Shown piece by piece: positions 25,417 to 34,524 of a stretch of 64,000 nt of DNA. Position numbers and translations under genes: made by a program. The notes under the pieces were generated by a model. It searched no databases, was not told the origin of the DNA, and saw only the letters and a program-made list of their open reading frames with translations. The first letter of the stretch is position 1. Each line of letters starts with the position of its first letter. This DNA is from Cloacimonetes bacterium UBA6097 (lineage in GTDB: Bacteria; Cloacimonadota; Cloacimonadia; Cloacimonadales; Cloacimonadaceae), in contig DIWV01000001.1 of NCBI GenBank assembly GCA_002435865.1, positions 1 through 64,000 on the forward strand. Reading direction: 5' to 3'.

Positions 25417-26138
25417 AAAAATCGCTAAAAAACAGATATCAGATTCTTTTATTGGTTTTCTTAGTCCTAATTGTATTAGGATCTGCTTTTATACTGATGA
25501 CGGTTTATAATGCTTTTAATCTTGCACAACTTAAAGCTGACATACAATCTATTGTAATATTGTTTATGCTTTTGCAGTTCATTTATTTTATCGTCTTATT
25601 CTATTATGTCCCATTTCAATATGAACAGGCATTAAAAGAGATTTATCAGATATTACAGGAAATTTCTGAGGGTAAATATCAAATTGATTTGGATATAAAA
25701 ACACATAATCAGGTTTCTGAAATCAAGAATCTAATGGTTGCTATGCAGAGAATGATGAACATTATCATCAAGTTTGACAGCTTAAAAGGTGATAAAATAT
25801 ATGAGCATCATCAACGCATACAGTTGTTGATAAACATGATTCCCCAGGGATGCCTGATTATGACTATTATTGGCGAAATAGTGTATATCAACAATTATGT
25901 TAAAGATACTTTTCCTGCCCTGACTGAGAACCTTAATATTCTTGAAACGCTGTTACCGGAATATATAGAAGATGAGTTTAAACCTATCATGATTGAGAGC
26001 ATTAAATCAGGCAACAATCTTCATGATAAAGTGATAACAATAAAATCCATGGAATCAAAATTCAAGCTTAACAGCAGCATTATCAGAAATCGTAAAGGAT
26101 TACCGATTGGGGCTATCTTTATAATTATAAAAGCATAA
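25413..26138 (+). CDS. Membrane PAS-domain protein coupled to KtrAB
   Basis: A 241-residue protein with two transmembrane helices (about 10-31 and 45-67), then a HAMP-like helical stretch (YEQALKEIYQILQEISEGKYQIDLD) and a PAS-like domain (QLLINMIPQGCLIMTIIGEIVYINNYVKDTFP...RNRKGLPIGAIFIIIK). The periplasmic loop is only about a dozen residues. There is no histidine kinase, GGDEF or phosphatase domain, so the output is unclear. The 4-bp overlap with ktrA implies a role with the K+ transporter, for example sensing redox state or a ligand; that is inference. It could also be a truncated kinase, but the end of the PAS fold is intact. Confidence 0.65.
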   Translation: MKKSLKNRYQILLLVFLVLIVLGSAFILMTVYNAFNLAQLKADIQSIVILFMLLQFIYFIVLFYYVPFQYEQALKEIYQILQEISEGKYQIDLDIKTHNQVSEIKNLMVAMQRMMNIIIKFDSLKGDKIYEHHQRIQLLINMIPQGCLIMTIIGEIVYINNYVKDTFPALTENLNILETLLPEYIEDEFKPIMIESIKSGNNLHDKVITIKSMESKFKLNSSIIRNRKGLPIGAIFIIIKA

Positions 26139-26142
26139 GTTT

Positions 26143-27156
26143 ATGAATGATAAGCTTTGTATCATTTATGAGTCACAGTCATTTCTTCGTCTGGACAAGT
26201 TTTTAATCGAAAAAAATATTCAGGAACTCTATTCAAGGAGCTTTATTGAAAAACTTATACTTGAAAATCAAATCACAGTTAATAATAATCCTGTAAAAAA
26301 AAGTTACTTACTAAAGCAAGGCGATGAAATCAGAATTAATGTTCCAGAACCTCCTCCAACAGATATCGTTCCACAGGATATTCCCCTGGATATTGTTTTT
26401 GAAGACGAATACCTGGCAGTTATTAACAAACCGGCGGGATTGATTGTCCATCCCGGATTTGGGAATCCAGACAATACTCTGGTAAATGCAATTGTGTTTC
26501 GATATGGAGAGAAATTTCAGAATGAGGGAAATCAATACCGTCCGGGCATTGTACATCGGTTAGATAAAGGTACTTCAGGGCTTATGCTTATTGCTAAAGA
26601 TGATAAAACACAATCCAGGCTATCTGTTATGTTTTCCAATAGAAAAGTAAAAAAAACATATCTTGCAATTACAACAGGTATACCCGAAACAAATGAAGAT
26701 AAAATTGAAACTTTTATCGCCCGAAGCAAATCTAATCCGCGCAAAATGAATGTAAGCAATGAAGGCAGACTGGCAATTACTCATTACAAGGTAATCCAGT
26801 ATTATCATTATTTTGCTTTATTGGAAATCAACCTTGAAACCGGAAGAATGCATCAGATTAGAGTCCATTTTGCCAATATTCATCGTCCCTTATTAGGAGA
26901 TGTACTGTATAATTCACTAAAAAATGTGCATAATATAGTTCCAGAGAATATGAAAAAGAAAGTTCAGGAATTATTGGCTAATCATCTGAAGCGCCAGGCT
27001 TTACATGCCTGGAAGCTTGAGTTTAAACATCCTTTTACTAGTGAAGTTCTTTCTTTTGAGGCACCAATCCCCGATGATTTAAGATATTCTCTTGATTGGT
27101 TAGAAAAGCATTTTGCTATTGACAATGTTGCTTATGACAGAAAACTGATTTGTTAG
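26143..27156 (+). CDS. rluD: Ribosomal large-subunit pseudouridine synthase, RluD family
   Basis: A 337-residue RNA-modifying enzyme. An N-terminal S4 domain (SRSFIEKLILENQITVNNNPVKKSYLLKQGDEI) is followed by the RluA/RluD catalytic domain with INKPAGLIVHPG and the active-site HRLDKGTSGLMLIAK, whose Asp is the catalytic residue. ALLEINLETGRMHQIRVH completes the signature. RluD acts on 23S helix 69 uridines; the exact target here is not certain. It starts four bases after the PAS gene. An 11-bp-period array begins 22 bases after its stop. Confidence 0.9.
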   Translation: MNDKLCIIYESQSFLRLDKFLIEKNIQELYSRSFIEKLILENQITVNNNPVKKSYLLKQGDEIRINVPEPPPTDIVPQDIPLDIVFEDEYLAVINKPAGLIVHPGFGNPDNTLVNAIVFRYGEKFQNEGNQYRPGIVHRLDKGTSGLMLIAKDDKTQSRLSVMFSNRKVKKTYLAITTGIPETNEDKIETFIARSKSNPRKMNVSNEGRLAITHYKVIQYYHYFALLEINLETGRMHQIRVHFANIHRPLLGDVLYNSLKNVHNIVPENMKKKVQELLANHLKRQALHAWKLEFKHPFTSEVLSFEAPIPDDLRYSLDWLEKHFAIDNVAYDRKLIC

Positions 27157-27178
27157 ATAATTCCCTCTTAACACTGAG

Positions 27179-27247
27179 AGTCATCAGGGAGTCATCAGGG
27201 AGTCATCAGGGACTTTGTCCCTGAAAACTCCCTGTTGACTCCCGGGG
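27179..27247. repeat. 11-bp-period palindromic array, AGTCATCAGGG type
   Basis: Three perfect AGTCATCAGGG units (27179-27211), then ACTTTGTCCCTG and inverted units AAAACTCCCTG and TTGACTCCCGG. It is nearly identical to the array at 17329, lies between rluD and ribBA and folds as a hairpin in either strand. A TATAAT at 27268-27273 follows, so the array may abut the ribBA promoter. Confidence 0.85.
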
Positions 27248-27293
27248 TGAAGGAAGAGAATACTAAGTATAATTAAAGCACAAGGAAAGATAA

Positions 27294-28514
27294 ATGTCTG
27301 ATGTTAATAAACATAACTTTTGTACTGTAGAAGAAGCTATCGAAGAGATTCGACAGGGCAAAATGATTATTGTTGTAGATGATGCAAATAGGGAAAATGA
27401 AGGCGATTTACTCATGGCTGCAGATTTGATTTCTCCCCCAAAAGTAAATTTCATGATAACCCATGGCAGAGGACTTCTTTGCGTACCAATGGAAGCTGAT
27501 TGGCTGGAAAGATTGGATATACCATTGATGACAACTGAGACTTCTGATAGGCATGGAACAAAATTTACATTATCTGTAGATGCTGTTGAAGGTACGACTA
27601 CTGGAATTTCAGCGAGTGAAAGAGCAGCTACAATTATTAAACTTGCAGAACCGACAAGCAAACCGGAAGATTTTATGCGACCCGGACACATTTTCCCACT
27701 AATTGCTGAAAAAGGTGGAGTTCTGAAAAGAGCAGGACATACAGAAGCTGCAGTTGATTTGGCTCGAATGGCAGGACTGAATCCCATTGGAGTTATTTGT
27801 GAGATTATACGTACAGACGGAGAAATGGCAAGATTACCGGATTTGATTGATTACAGCCGGGAACACAATCTTAAGCTTTTAACAATTGAAGATTTGATTC
27901 ACTATAGACGTAAGCAGGAAAAATTAGTCAAAAGAGTATCAAAAGCAAAGTTTCCGAACGAATATGGTGTATTTGATATCATGACATATATTAGTACAAT
28001 TTCTGATGAATATCATCTTGCTCTTACAATAGGTGATGTTAAGAATGAGGATAGTGTACTTGTCAGAGTGCATTCCGAATGTTTAACAGGAGATGCTTTG
28101 TTTTCGAATCGATGCGACTGTGGGCAGCAGTTAGCTGAATCATTCAGGATAATTTCTGAAGCTGGGTGCGGAGTGATATTATACATGCGCCAGGAGGGGA
28201 GAGGTATTGGGCTGTTGAACAAAATCAAGGCTTACCATTTGCAGGACAGTGGGAAAGATACAGTTCAGGCTAACCTGGAACTTGGCTTTGAAGCTGATTT
28301 GCGGGATTATGGTATAGGAGCTCAAATCCTGCGCGATTTGGGATTGAAAAAAATTCGGCTTCTTACCAATAACCCCAAAAAAGTTGTCGGCCTTGAGGGG
28401 TATGGTCTTCATATAATAGAAAGAGTTCCTATTGAAATAAGCCCTTCTGGTGACAACAGGTTTTATCTAAAGACCAAAAAGGACAAAATGGGTCACATTC
28501 TCAATGAAGTTTAA
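27294..28514 (+). CDS. ribBA: Bifunctional riboflavin enzyme RibBA
   Basis: A 406-residue fusion of two riboflavin-pathway enzymes. The N-terminal domain is 3,4-dihydroxy-2-butanone-4-phosphate synthase, with DDANRENEGDL, CVPMEADWLERL and RPGHIFPL and HTEAAVDLAR. The C-terminal domain is GTP cyclohydrolase II, with VRVHSECLTGDALFSNRCDCGQQL (zinc cysteines), RQEGRGIGLLNKI and LGLKKIRLLTNNPKK. All key motifs appear intact. AAGGAAA precedes the ATG. It overlaps the TPM gene by eleven bases. No FMN riboswitch is visible upstream; the leader is occupied by the 11-bp array. Confidence 0.95.
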   Translation: MSDVNKHNFCTVEEAIEEIRQGKMIIVVDDANRENEGDLLMAADLISPPKVNFMITHGRGLLCVPMEADWLERLDIPLMTTETSDRHGTKFTLSVDAVEGTTTGISASERAATIIKLAEPTSKPEDFMRPGHIFPLIAEKGGVLKRAGHTEAAVDLARMAGLNPIGVICEIIRTDGEMARLPDLIDYSREHNLKLLTIEDLIHYRRKQEKLVKRVSKAKFPNEYGVFDIMTYISTISDEYHLALTIGDVKNEDSVLVRVHSECLTGDALFSNRCDCGQQLAESFRIISEAGCGVILYMRQEGRGIGLLNKIKAYHLQDSGKDTVQANLELGFEADLRDYGIGAQILRDLGLKKIRLLTNNPKKVVGLEGYGLHIIERVPIEISPSGDNRFYLKTKKDKMGHILNEV

Positions 28515-29268
28515 ACTTATTCTAATTGCTTTAATACTTATCTTGAACTTGAGTCTGATTGCTCAGGATAACTTTCCAAAGCCGATTGGATGGATTAATG
28601 ATTATGCAGGAGTTCTGTCAGAACAAAACAAAAATGAACTAACAAATTGGCTGACTGAACTTAAAGAAAAAACTGATGTCGAAATGGCAATAGCTATATT
28701 TTCTGATATCGGTGGTAAAGACTACAGCAATTTTGCAACCGATTTGTTTAGAGCCTGGGGTGTTGGTAACCAAAAAGATGAAGGCATATTACTTCTTATC
28801 GCTGTTCAGGAACGTAAAATCAAGTTCGAAGTTGGATATGGTTCAGAAGGCTACCTGACTGATTCCTATACTGCTGAAGCATACAGAACAATGGTTTCAC
28901 ATTTAGCTAAAGGCAGCGAAAACTTTGATGAAGCTGTCAGGCAGGCTACACTGCTGATATTGGGAAGAATTTCCCAGGAAAAGGGTGTTCAGATTACAGG
29001 TATGCCAAGCTACGTTAGGCAGCAACAGGAATCCAGACCGCAGAACAAGGCAGCAAGCCTTGTAATGGTTGCAATTTTCATATTCTTAGTTATTATTACA
29101 CGTGGTAGGATACTTTATTGGCTGCTTCTCTTTTCTGTATTAGGTGGACGCGGCGGAAGTGGTGGTTTTGGAGGAAGAGGTGGTTCCGGAGGCTTTGGCG
29201 GCTTCGGAGGTTTTGGCGGATTTGGCGGAGGAAGTTCTGGTGGCGGTGGCGCTGGAGGAGGTTTCTAA
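28504..29268 (+). CDS. TPM-domain (YgcG-like) membrane protein with Gly-rich tail
   Basis: A 254-residue exported protein. The signal peptide is MKFKLILIALILILNLSLIA. The TPM domain runs from about 28 to 160: INDYAGVLSEQNKNELTNWL, the conserved ELAI-like EMAIAIFSDIGGKDYSNFATDLFRAWGVGNQKDEGILLLIAVQERKIKFEVGYGSEGYLTD. A transmembrane helix follows (about 185-210). The last 40 residues are almost entirely Gly, Phe and Ser, typical of the family. Its start overlaps ribBA. Role unknown; relatives are linked to envelope maintenance and photosystem repair. The Gly-rich codons create spurious long frames in other registers (29118-29266). Confidence 0.85.
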   Translation: MKFKLILIALILILNLSLIAQDNFPKPIGWINDYAGVLSEQNKNELTNWLTELKEKTDVEMAIAIFSDIGGKDYSNFATDLFRAWGVGNQKDEGILLLIAVQERKIKFEVGYGSEGYLTDSYTAEAYRTMVSHLAKGSENFDEAVRQATLLILGRISQEKGVQITGMPSYVRQQQESRPQNKAASLVMVAIFIFLVIITRGRILYWLLLFSVLGGRGGSGGFGGRGGSGGFGGFGGFGGFGGGSSGGGGAGGGF

Positions 29269-29846
29269 TGATATTTTTGAAATCCTTAACTTTCATATTA
29301 TGGAATATTGCACTTGGATTATTAATAATAAATACACTGCGCTGGTTTTTATTCAACCCAAAGAGCAGGTTTATTTTCGGCATGCATATTCCGCTTACAC
29401 CTGGTTTCCTGGTTACTAAGCGAGATTGGGTTTTTAATAAAGTAAGAGCTATATTACATGATTATCTGGACCAGGCAGATAAGATTAGTGACAGTTTCGG
29501 ATACCTCGCAAAATGGGAGAAACTGGTCTTTGATACAGTCTGGGAAAAAGCTAAATTTGTTGATGGCTGGAAGTTACTTCCCCGTAGCTGGAAGCTTAAA
29601 ATACGGACAATCATTGCTCAGGCATCAAAAGATATTGCCCGTAAAATACTCAGGCAGGCTATCCCCAAATTAATTGAACAGATGCAGGTAGAGCATAGGA
29701 TTGATGACTTTGACGAACAATTCAGCAATAAGGTTATCAGGCAATATTATAATAAATACGTTCATAAATACCTGCTCTATTTCTTCCTTGCTATCAATTT
29801 CCTGATTGGTATTTCCAATATGATTTGGTATCTTATTATTGCTTAA
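29268..29846 (+). CDS. DUF445-like membrane protein
   Basis: A 192-residue protein. I chose ATG 29268 because it overlaps the TPM stop (TAATG) and GGAGGAG lies seven bases upstream; the frame runs further upstream only through the shifted Gly-rich DNA. A transmembrane helix covers about residues 5-24, then FNPKSRFIFGMHIPLTPGFLVTKRDW resembles the DUF445 signature (F.P....G..IPLTPG.IP+R). A helical middle with Arg/Lys repeats and a C-terminal transmembrane helix follow. It is shorter than many DUF445 proteins (about 200-400). Coupling to the TPM gene suggests a joint envelope role; function unknown. Confidence 0.65.
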   Translation: MIFLKSLTFILWNIALGLLIINTLRWFLFNPKSRFIFGMHIPLTPGFLVTKRDWVFNKVRAILHDYLDQADKISDSFGYLAKWEKLVFDTVWEKAKFVDGWKLLPRSWKLKIRTIIAQASKDIARKILRQAIPKLIEQMQVEHRIDDFDEQFSNKVIRQYYNKYVHKYLLYFFLAINFLIGISNMIWYLIIA

Positions 29847-29874
29847 TAATATTAGAAAATACATTTTGAAAAAG

Positions 29875-29964
29875 TGGCGGAGAGTCAGGGATTCGAACCC
29901 TGGGTGCCCGTAAAGGCACAACGGTTTTCGAGACCGTCCCGTTCAACCGCTCCGGCAACTCTCC
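29875..29964 (-). tRNA. tRNA-Ser (anticodon CGA)
   Basis: Reading the minus strand, GGAGAGT pairs with ACTCTCC, discriminator G, then an encoded CCA. The anticodon arm is ACGGT-CTCGAAA-ACCGT, giving anticodon CGA for the codon UCG. The variable arm is long (GTGCC...GGCAC), as in class II serine tRNAs, and the T arm is CAGGG-TTCGAAT-CCCTG. All arms close. It lies between the DUF445-like gene and tadA. Confidence 0.97.
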
Positions 29965-29988
29965 ACAAGTTAATTACGAATTACGAAT

Positions 29989-30453
29989 TTATCGTTTGGA
30001 TTTAAAGAAATCTTTTAATAAAGCGCTTGCTTCTTCAGCCATAATACCTGATATAACTTCCGGATTATGGTTAAGCTGCTTATCTTTTAAAACATTATAA
30101 ACAGAGCCAACACATCCAGCCTTAGGATCAAAAGCAGCAAACACCAATCTTCCCAGCCTGCTCCAGATTAGCATCCCCGAACACATCATACATGGCTCTA
30201 AAGTAACATATAGTGTATAATCAGTCAAAAACTTAATGCCTGTTGATGTTATCTTATCGATTATAAGTTTTTCTGCATGAGCCAGGGGATTTTGTAACTG
30301 ATTTGTTCTATTGTGGTCTTTGCAAACAACCAGATTATCTTTGATAAGGACTGCCCCAATAGGAATTTCGTCTTCTAACTTAGCCAGTTCTGCTTCAGAC
30401 ATAGCCAAAGACATAAATTGCATGTCTTGGGCCAGAATATCATTCTTCATCAT
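29989..30453 (-). CDS. tadA: tRNA-specific adenosine deaminase
   Basis: A 154-residue zinc enzyme that deaminates A34 to inosine in tRNA-Arg(ACG). The zinc and proton-relay motif is HAEKLI, and PCMMCSG gives the two Cys ligands. Length is normal. Other cytidine/guanine deaminases share these motifs, but size and the MMLAM-like MSLAMSEAELAKLEDEIPIGAVL start fit TadA. It overlaps the TPR gene by 14 bp, last of a long minus-strand series, and lies next to a tRNA gene. Confidence 0.9.
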   Translation of the reverse strand: MMKNDILAQDMQFMSLAMSEAELAKLEDEIPIGAVLIKDNLVVCKDHNRTNQLQNPLAHAEKLIIDKITSTGIKFLTDYTLYVTLEPCMMCSGMLIWSRLGRLVFAAFDPKAGCVGSVYNVLKDKQLNHNPEVISGIMAEEASALLKDFFKSKR

Positions 30454-31360
30454 TTTCCGTGGGAATGTTACTGGCTGTTTTCTGCTCTTTCAAACGATCC
30501 AGTTTATCACTCAGGATTTGTAAGATAGGATTTGATTTACCCAAATATTTCCATGCTTGGTTCAAAGCTAAATGAGCACTTGGTATGTCGCCCAACTCTA
30601 TTATAAACCTTATCAGGTCTTCATGTATGATAGATACATGTGGATTGATTGCAACAGCTCTCTTTAGCAGTTCTACTGCTTTGGTGAGTTGCCCGATCTC
30701 TTTTGCTGCCATAGCATAAGTGTGCAAATGATCCTGGTTAACAATTGGACTCATCTCGTCTGCAGTTTTGAAAGCCATGTATGATTTGAGCCAGACTTTC
30801 TTAAAGTTCCAGACAAAACCCTTGAGAATCTGTTCATAACGCTGGACACCAAATCGTTTTTCCATTTCATTCAAAATAGTGAGAGAATCGTTGTATTTAT
30901 GTAACCTCAGGTTTTCTTCCACAAGAAAGTAATAAATATTAGCGTTATCTTTAACATCTTTGATCAGAATCTTTATATAATGCAAGCTAAGTTCATGATC
31001 TCCATTGTAAGCATGAGCCAATGCTTTATTGTAGAGCAGTTCAGGCAAGTTACTTGATACCTGGTCATAATAATACAAAGCCATCTTATAATCGCTTAGG
31101 GATAAATAACAATTGCCGATAATGAAATGCAAATGCTCGTCCTTTGGATCAATAGTCATAGCTTTTTGATAAGAATCAATAGCTTGCTCAAATTTCCTGT
31201 GCCGCATATAAATATCGCCCAAGGTCAAATAGATTGCTCGTTCGCGCGGATAATCATCAGTAGCTTTTTCCAGGATATTTACTGCATGAAGCCAGTTCTT
31301 TTTCCCCAATACTTCAGCTCTTATGATTAGATTCTTTAGTTCAGTCTCATTAACAGTCAT
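30440..31360 (-). CDS. TPR-repeat protein
   Basis: A 306-residue helical repeat protein. The ATG at 31360 begins one base after the tricorn stop; a longer frame to 31414 would overlap tricorn by 53 bp and is unlikely. Tetratricopeptide repeats are visible as W/L-x-x-A-x-x-P patterns: YLTLGDIYMRHRKFEQAIDSYQKAMTIDP, LHFIIGNCYLSLSDYKMALYYYDQV, MAAKEIGQLTKAVELLKRAVAINP. No signal peptide. TPR proteins scaffold protein contacts; the partner is unknown. The operon position between tricorn protease and tadA gives no strong clue. Confidence 0.8.
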   Translation of the reverse strand: MTVNETELKNLIIRAEVLGKKNWLHAVNILEKATDDYPRERAIYLTLGDIYMRHRKFEQAIDSYQKAMTIDPKDEHLHFIIGNCYLSLSDYKMALYYYDQVSSNLPELLYNKALAHAYNGDHELSLHYIKILIKDVKDNANIYYFLVEENLRLHKYNDSLTILNEMEKRFGVQRYEQILKGFVWNFKKVWLKSYMAFKTADEMSPIVNQDHLHTYAMAAKEIGQLTKAVELLKRAVAINPHVSIIHEDLIRFIIELGDIPSAHLALNQAWKYLGKSNPILQILSDKLDRLKEQKTASNIPTENDEE

Positions 31361-31361
31361 A

Positions 31362-34300
31362 TTACTTAATCTTATCCAGTAAAACTTCCACAGCTTTCTT
31401 AAGCTGGAGGTCATTATCTTGTATTATATCTTCGGGAGACATTTCCACCCTGATATCCGGTTGAGCGCCATTTCCTTCCATATTTGTACCATCCAATCGA
31501 TACCATCCTGAACCGGGCATTCTCATTGAAGAACCATCCAGAAGGCTTACTTCCCAGGTTCCAATAACAGAACCACTGGTCGGCATCCCTATCACCGTTC
31601 CCAGTTTGGCTTCCTTAAACAGTTGAGGAAAAATTTCAGCATCGGAGAAAGAATTTTCATCAATTAACAGAACGATAGGTTTAGTCCACGTTCTTCCGGG
31701 AGTTACTCGCATTTCTGAACCATATCTTCTGCCGGTTGTAAAAGCATTCGGTTTTTTGGTGAGAAAATCAAGCAAATCATTATGAATTCTCCCTCCGACA
31801 TTACCCCTTATATCAATTATCAGGGCATCCTTATCAGCATTGTAGGTAAAAATATCACTGATAAAATTTGCATATTCAGTACCACTCATCCGGGGTATCA
31901 GAACATATCCAATACGGTTGTTGGAAAGCGCATCAGTTTTACTTCTACGTTTTTCCATCATATCTTCAAACCAAAGCTCACGGTTTGCGCTCCAATTAAG
32001 ACCCTTGACTGTTGCTTTGACATCTTTATTATTATGTTTAAAAAGCAAATCTATCTTCTTATCTGCTTTTTCAGATAGAAGAGAGTCGGTGGAAATGTAT
32101 TGAGTTATCCTGGTTCCATCAATTGACATCAAAATGTCACCTTCCCTGATACCGTAGAAATTATACAGAACACTACCCTGGTAAATTTTAGAGACTTCCA
32201 GACCAACAGGTAAAATATTCCTCTGATTAAACTCTAAACCAAGATAAGCCGAAGCTTTATATGCAACTTTGCTTTCTGATCTGGGGTAATATCCGGTGTG
32301 AGAAGCATTGATTTCTCCAATCATTTCTTCAATGATTATTTCCAGGACATTGCTTGCATCCGCATATTTCAAATATGGTTTAAATCTTGTGTAAAGTACA
32401 CTCCAATTATTATTGTGCATTGTGGGATCATAAAAATTCCTGCCAAAAATACCCCAAACCTGATCGAAGACTTTTTCATTAAGTAATTGACGATTGTAGT
32501 TATATCTGAATTCGTTATTGATGTCAGTTTTCACTTTTGACTTAAGATTAAAGGATTTAAGCTTACTATCATCTTTATAATACAGGATATTATCGTCTAA
32601 TATCTGATAATTATAGTCCGACTTAAAAGAACCTATTTCATTTGTGTTCTTACCGTAGATATTTGTTCTGTAAACAATTGCCTTTGCATCTTTACCACGT
32701 GTCATCTTTATGTAATAAAAAGAAGTGTCATCAATGGCTTTGGCAGTATAAAGATAATCCGGATCAGAGACTATTGGAGACAATCTTTTATCAATCTGAT
32801 ACCAATTTACCTGTGAATAGCTCAATGGAATGCTTTTGATTTTGTCTTTTTTACCTTTAAGGAAGGGTTTGTCATGAGCAGATGTAGAGTCTTTCATAGT
32901 GATTTTGGTCTCTACTTTAAAGATTTCTTTCCAATTATCAATATCAAGCTCAAACTCATCCCTTGGAACTAAATCTAAGCGGTAAATTTTCCTGTCATTA
33001 TTGCTCTTACTCAACAATATAGATTTTTGGTCGGGTAACCAGGTAAATCCATGTACCCAAGCGTCATCATTCATGATTTTTTTGCTTTCATTGGTTATAA
33101 AATCATACAGATACATTTCTCTGATATAAATATCATCCCGCAAAGTTGCATATATAGCCATCGTACCATCAGGACTGAAGGCAAAATTAGTAGAGACATA
33201 TTTATCAACTATAATCGGTTTGATATTTTCAAAACTGGAATCAGCCACAGCTATCCTGCCACCGCCTGTTGAATCAGTATACTCAATAACCCAATGCTTA
33301 TCTGAGGAGCGGTAAAAGTTATCAACATTAAAATTGTCTTTACCATACCATTCAACTTGTTCAATGCTCATGATTGAGTCTACCCTGGTTTTATAAAGAT
33401 TCTCAATTCCATTTAAGTATTGGCTGAAAACAATAGTCCTGTTATCAGTCAGAAAAGCAATGTTCTCCACTCCGTTCTGATTCATGGTTATCTGCTTAAC
33501 TTCTCCACCTTTCCGGGGCATCATAAACAAGTCATATTTATAACTGAACGCTATTAATAGGTTATCATCTGATACTGCATATTGATTGAAAGTATCTTTC
33601 AGGATTTGATCTTCATTAAGTTCTCTCCAATCGTCTTCTGATATTTCAATGGGTAATTTATAAGCTTTATCACTTAAAAGTTTGCTTGGATCATAACACC
33701 AGATCTCGTCAAACAGTTCAAAAACGATTCTGTCGTTTTGCCTGGCTATGGATATATCTCTGACTGACCAGGTGTCAAAATTGGTGAGTTTTTCAATGTT
33801 AGTAAAGTCACCGTTTTTAGCTTTGTATAACTGATATCGGTAACCATCTGAAGCACTAAAGAATATTGTATTAGATGAAAATGAATAAGCAGGGTATCTT
33901 TCAGTTAAATCAGTATTGGTTAACCTCGTATATTTCTCTTGTGAGATGTTATATTCCCATAAATCGCCATTTTTGCTTCCCCTGTATGCTTCACGATAGG
34001 CTTCGCCATATCTGTTAAAAATGATTTTGTCATTATCAGGAGATAGTGAGCTAAAAGAATCACCAATTTCAGCAATCAACTTTGGTTTCTTTCTATTAAG
34101 CGGTGCTTTGTATAAAGATGTTCCCCATGAAAGATTATTTTTACTGCACAATAAATGATCATTATCCAGAAACCAATCTATAACAGTAAAAGCTTCCTTA
34201 AACATAGGTTTAGCTGCCCCACCGGTAGAAGGTATTATATAAGCCCAGGTTTGCCCCTCACGGTTTGAGGAAAAAGCTATGGTTTTGCCATCCGGGGACC

Positions 34301-34511
34301 ACGTAGGGGAGAATTCTGCAGATTCTGTAGATGTTAAACGTTTGGCTATTCCTCCTTTAAAAGAAACTGTCCATAAATCACCTTTGTAGGAAAAGCAGAC
34401 TTGATTTCCGTCAGGAGATATTGCAGGATCTGTTGCAAAATGAGGTTCAAATGCTGATAATCCCGAGCAAAAAAAACTCAGGAAGAACATTACTGTAATT
34501 ATATATTTCAT
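31362..34511 (-). CDS. Tricorn-type S41 protease
   Basis: A 1049-residue exported protein. The signal peptide (MKYIITVMFFLSFFCSGLSA) is followed by beta-propeller domains with TolB/WD-like repeats (ATDPAISPDGNQVCFSYKGDLW, SPTWSPDGKTIAFSSNREG, FAFSPDGTMAIYAT), then a helical domain with NASHTGYY carrying the probable catalytic His, a PDZ domain (GLEVSKIYQGSVLYNFYGIREGDILMSIDG), and the S41 core with ALIIDIRGNVGG and DENSFSDAEIFP, whose Ser is the expected nucleophile, as in archaeal tricorn. AAAGGT precedes the ATG. Archaeal tricorn trims peptides in the cytosol; bacterial signal-peptide versions probably act in the periplasm. Confidence 0.88.
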   Translation of the reverse strand: MKYIITVMFFLSFFCSGLSAFEPHFATDPAISPDGNQVCFSYKGDLWTVSFKGGIAKRLTSTESAEFSPTWSPDGKTIAFSSNREGQTWAYIIPSTGGAAKPMFKEAFTVIDWFLDNDHLLCSKNNLSWGTSLYKAPLNRKKPKLIAEIGDSFSSLSPDNDKIIFNRYGEAYREAYRGSKNGDLWEYNISQEKYTRLTNTDLTERYPAYSFSSNTIFFSASDGYRYQLYKAKNGDFTNIEKLTNFDTWSVRDISIARQNDRIVFELFDEIWCYDPSKLLSDKAYKLPIEISEDDWRELNEDQILKDTFNQYAVSDDNLLIAFSYKYDLFMMPRKGGEVKQITMNQNGVENIAFLTDNRTIVFSQYLNGIENLYKTRVDSIMSIEQVEWYGKDNFNVDNFYRSSDKHWVIEYTDSTGGGRIAVADSSFENIKPIIVDKYVSTNFAFSPDGTMAIYATLRDDIYIREMYLYDFITNESKKIMNDDAWVHGFTWLPDQKSILLSKSNNDRKIYRLDLVPRDEFELDIDNWKEIFKVETKITMKDSTSAHDKPFLKGKKDKIKSIPLSYSQVNWYQIDKRLSPIVSDPDYLYTAKAIDDTSFYYIKMTRGKDAKAIVYRTNIYGKNTNEIGSFKSDYNYQILDDNILYYKDDSKLKSFNLKSKVKTDINNEFRYNYNRQLLNEKVFDQVWGIFGRNFYDPTMHNNNWSVLYTRFKPYLKYADASNVLEIIIEEMIGEINASHTGYYPRSESKVAYKASAYLGLEFNQRNILPVGLEVSKIYQGSVLYNFYGIREGDILMSIDGTRITQYISTDSLLSEKADKKIDLLFKHNNKDVKATVKGLNWSANRELWFEDMMEKRRSKTDALSNNRIGYVLIPRMSGTEYANFISDIFTYNADKDALIIDIRGNVGGRIHNDLLDFLTKKPNAFTTGRRYGSEMRVTPGRTWTKPIVLLIDENSFSDAEIFPQLFKEAKLGTVIGMPTSGSVIGTWEVSLLDGSSMRMPGSGWYRLDGTNMEGNGAQPDIRVEMSPEDIIQDNDLQLKKAVEVLLDKIK

Positions 34512-34524
34512 TTAGTTACCTTTA

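Noticed and set aside
27157..27293. FMN riboswitch before ribBA
   Set aside because: The leader is only 137 bases and is filled by the 11-bp array; no RFN consensus stretches are visible.
29118..29420. Long open frames across the Gly-rich end of the TPM gene
   Set aside because: They are shifted readings of GGN-rich codons; the real downstream gene starts at 29268 with its own ribosome-binding site.
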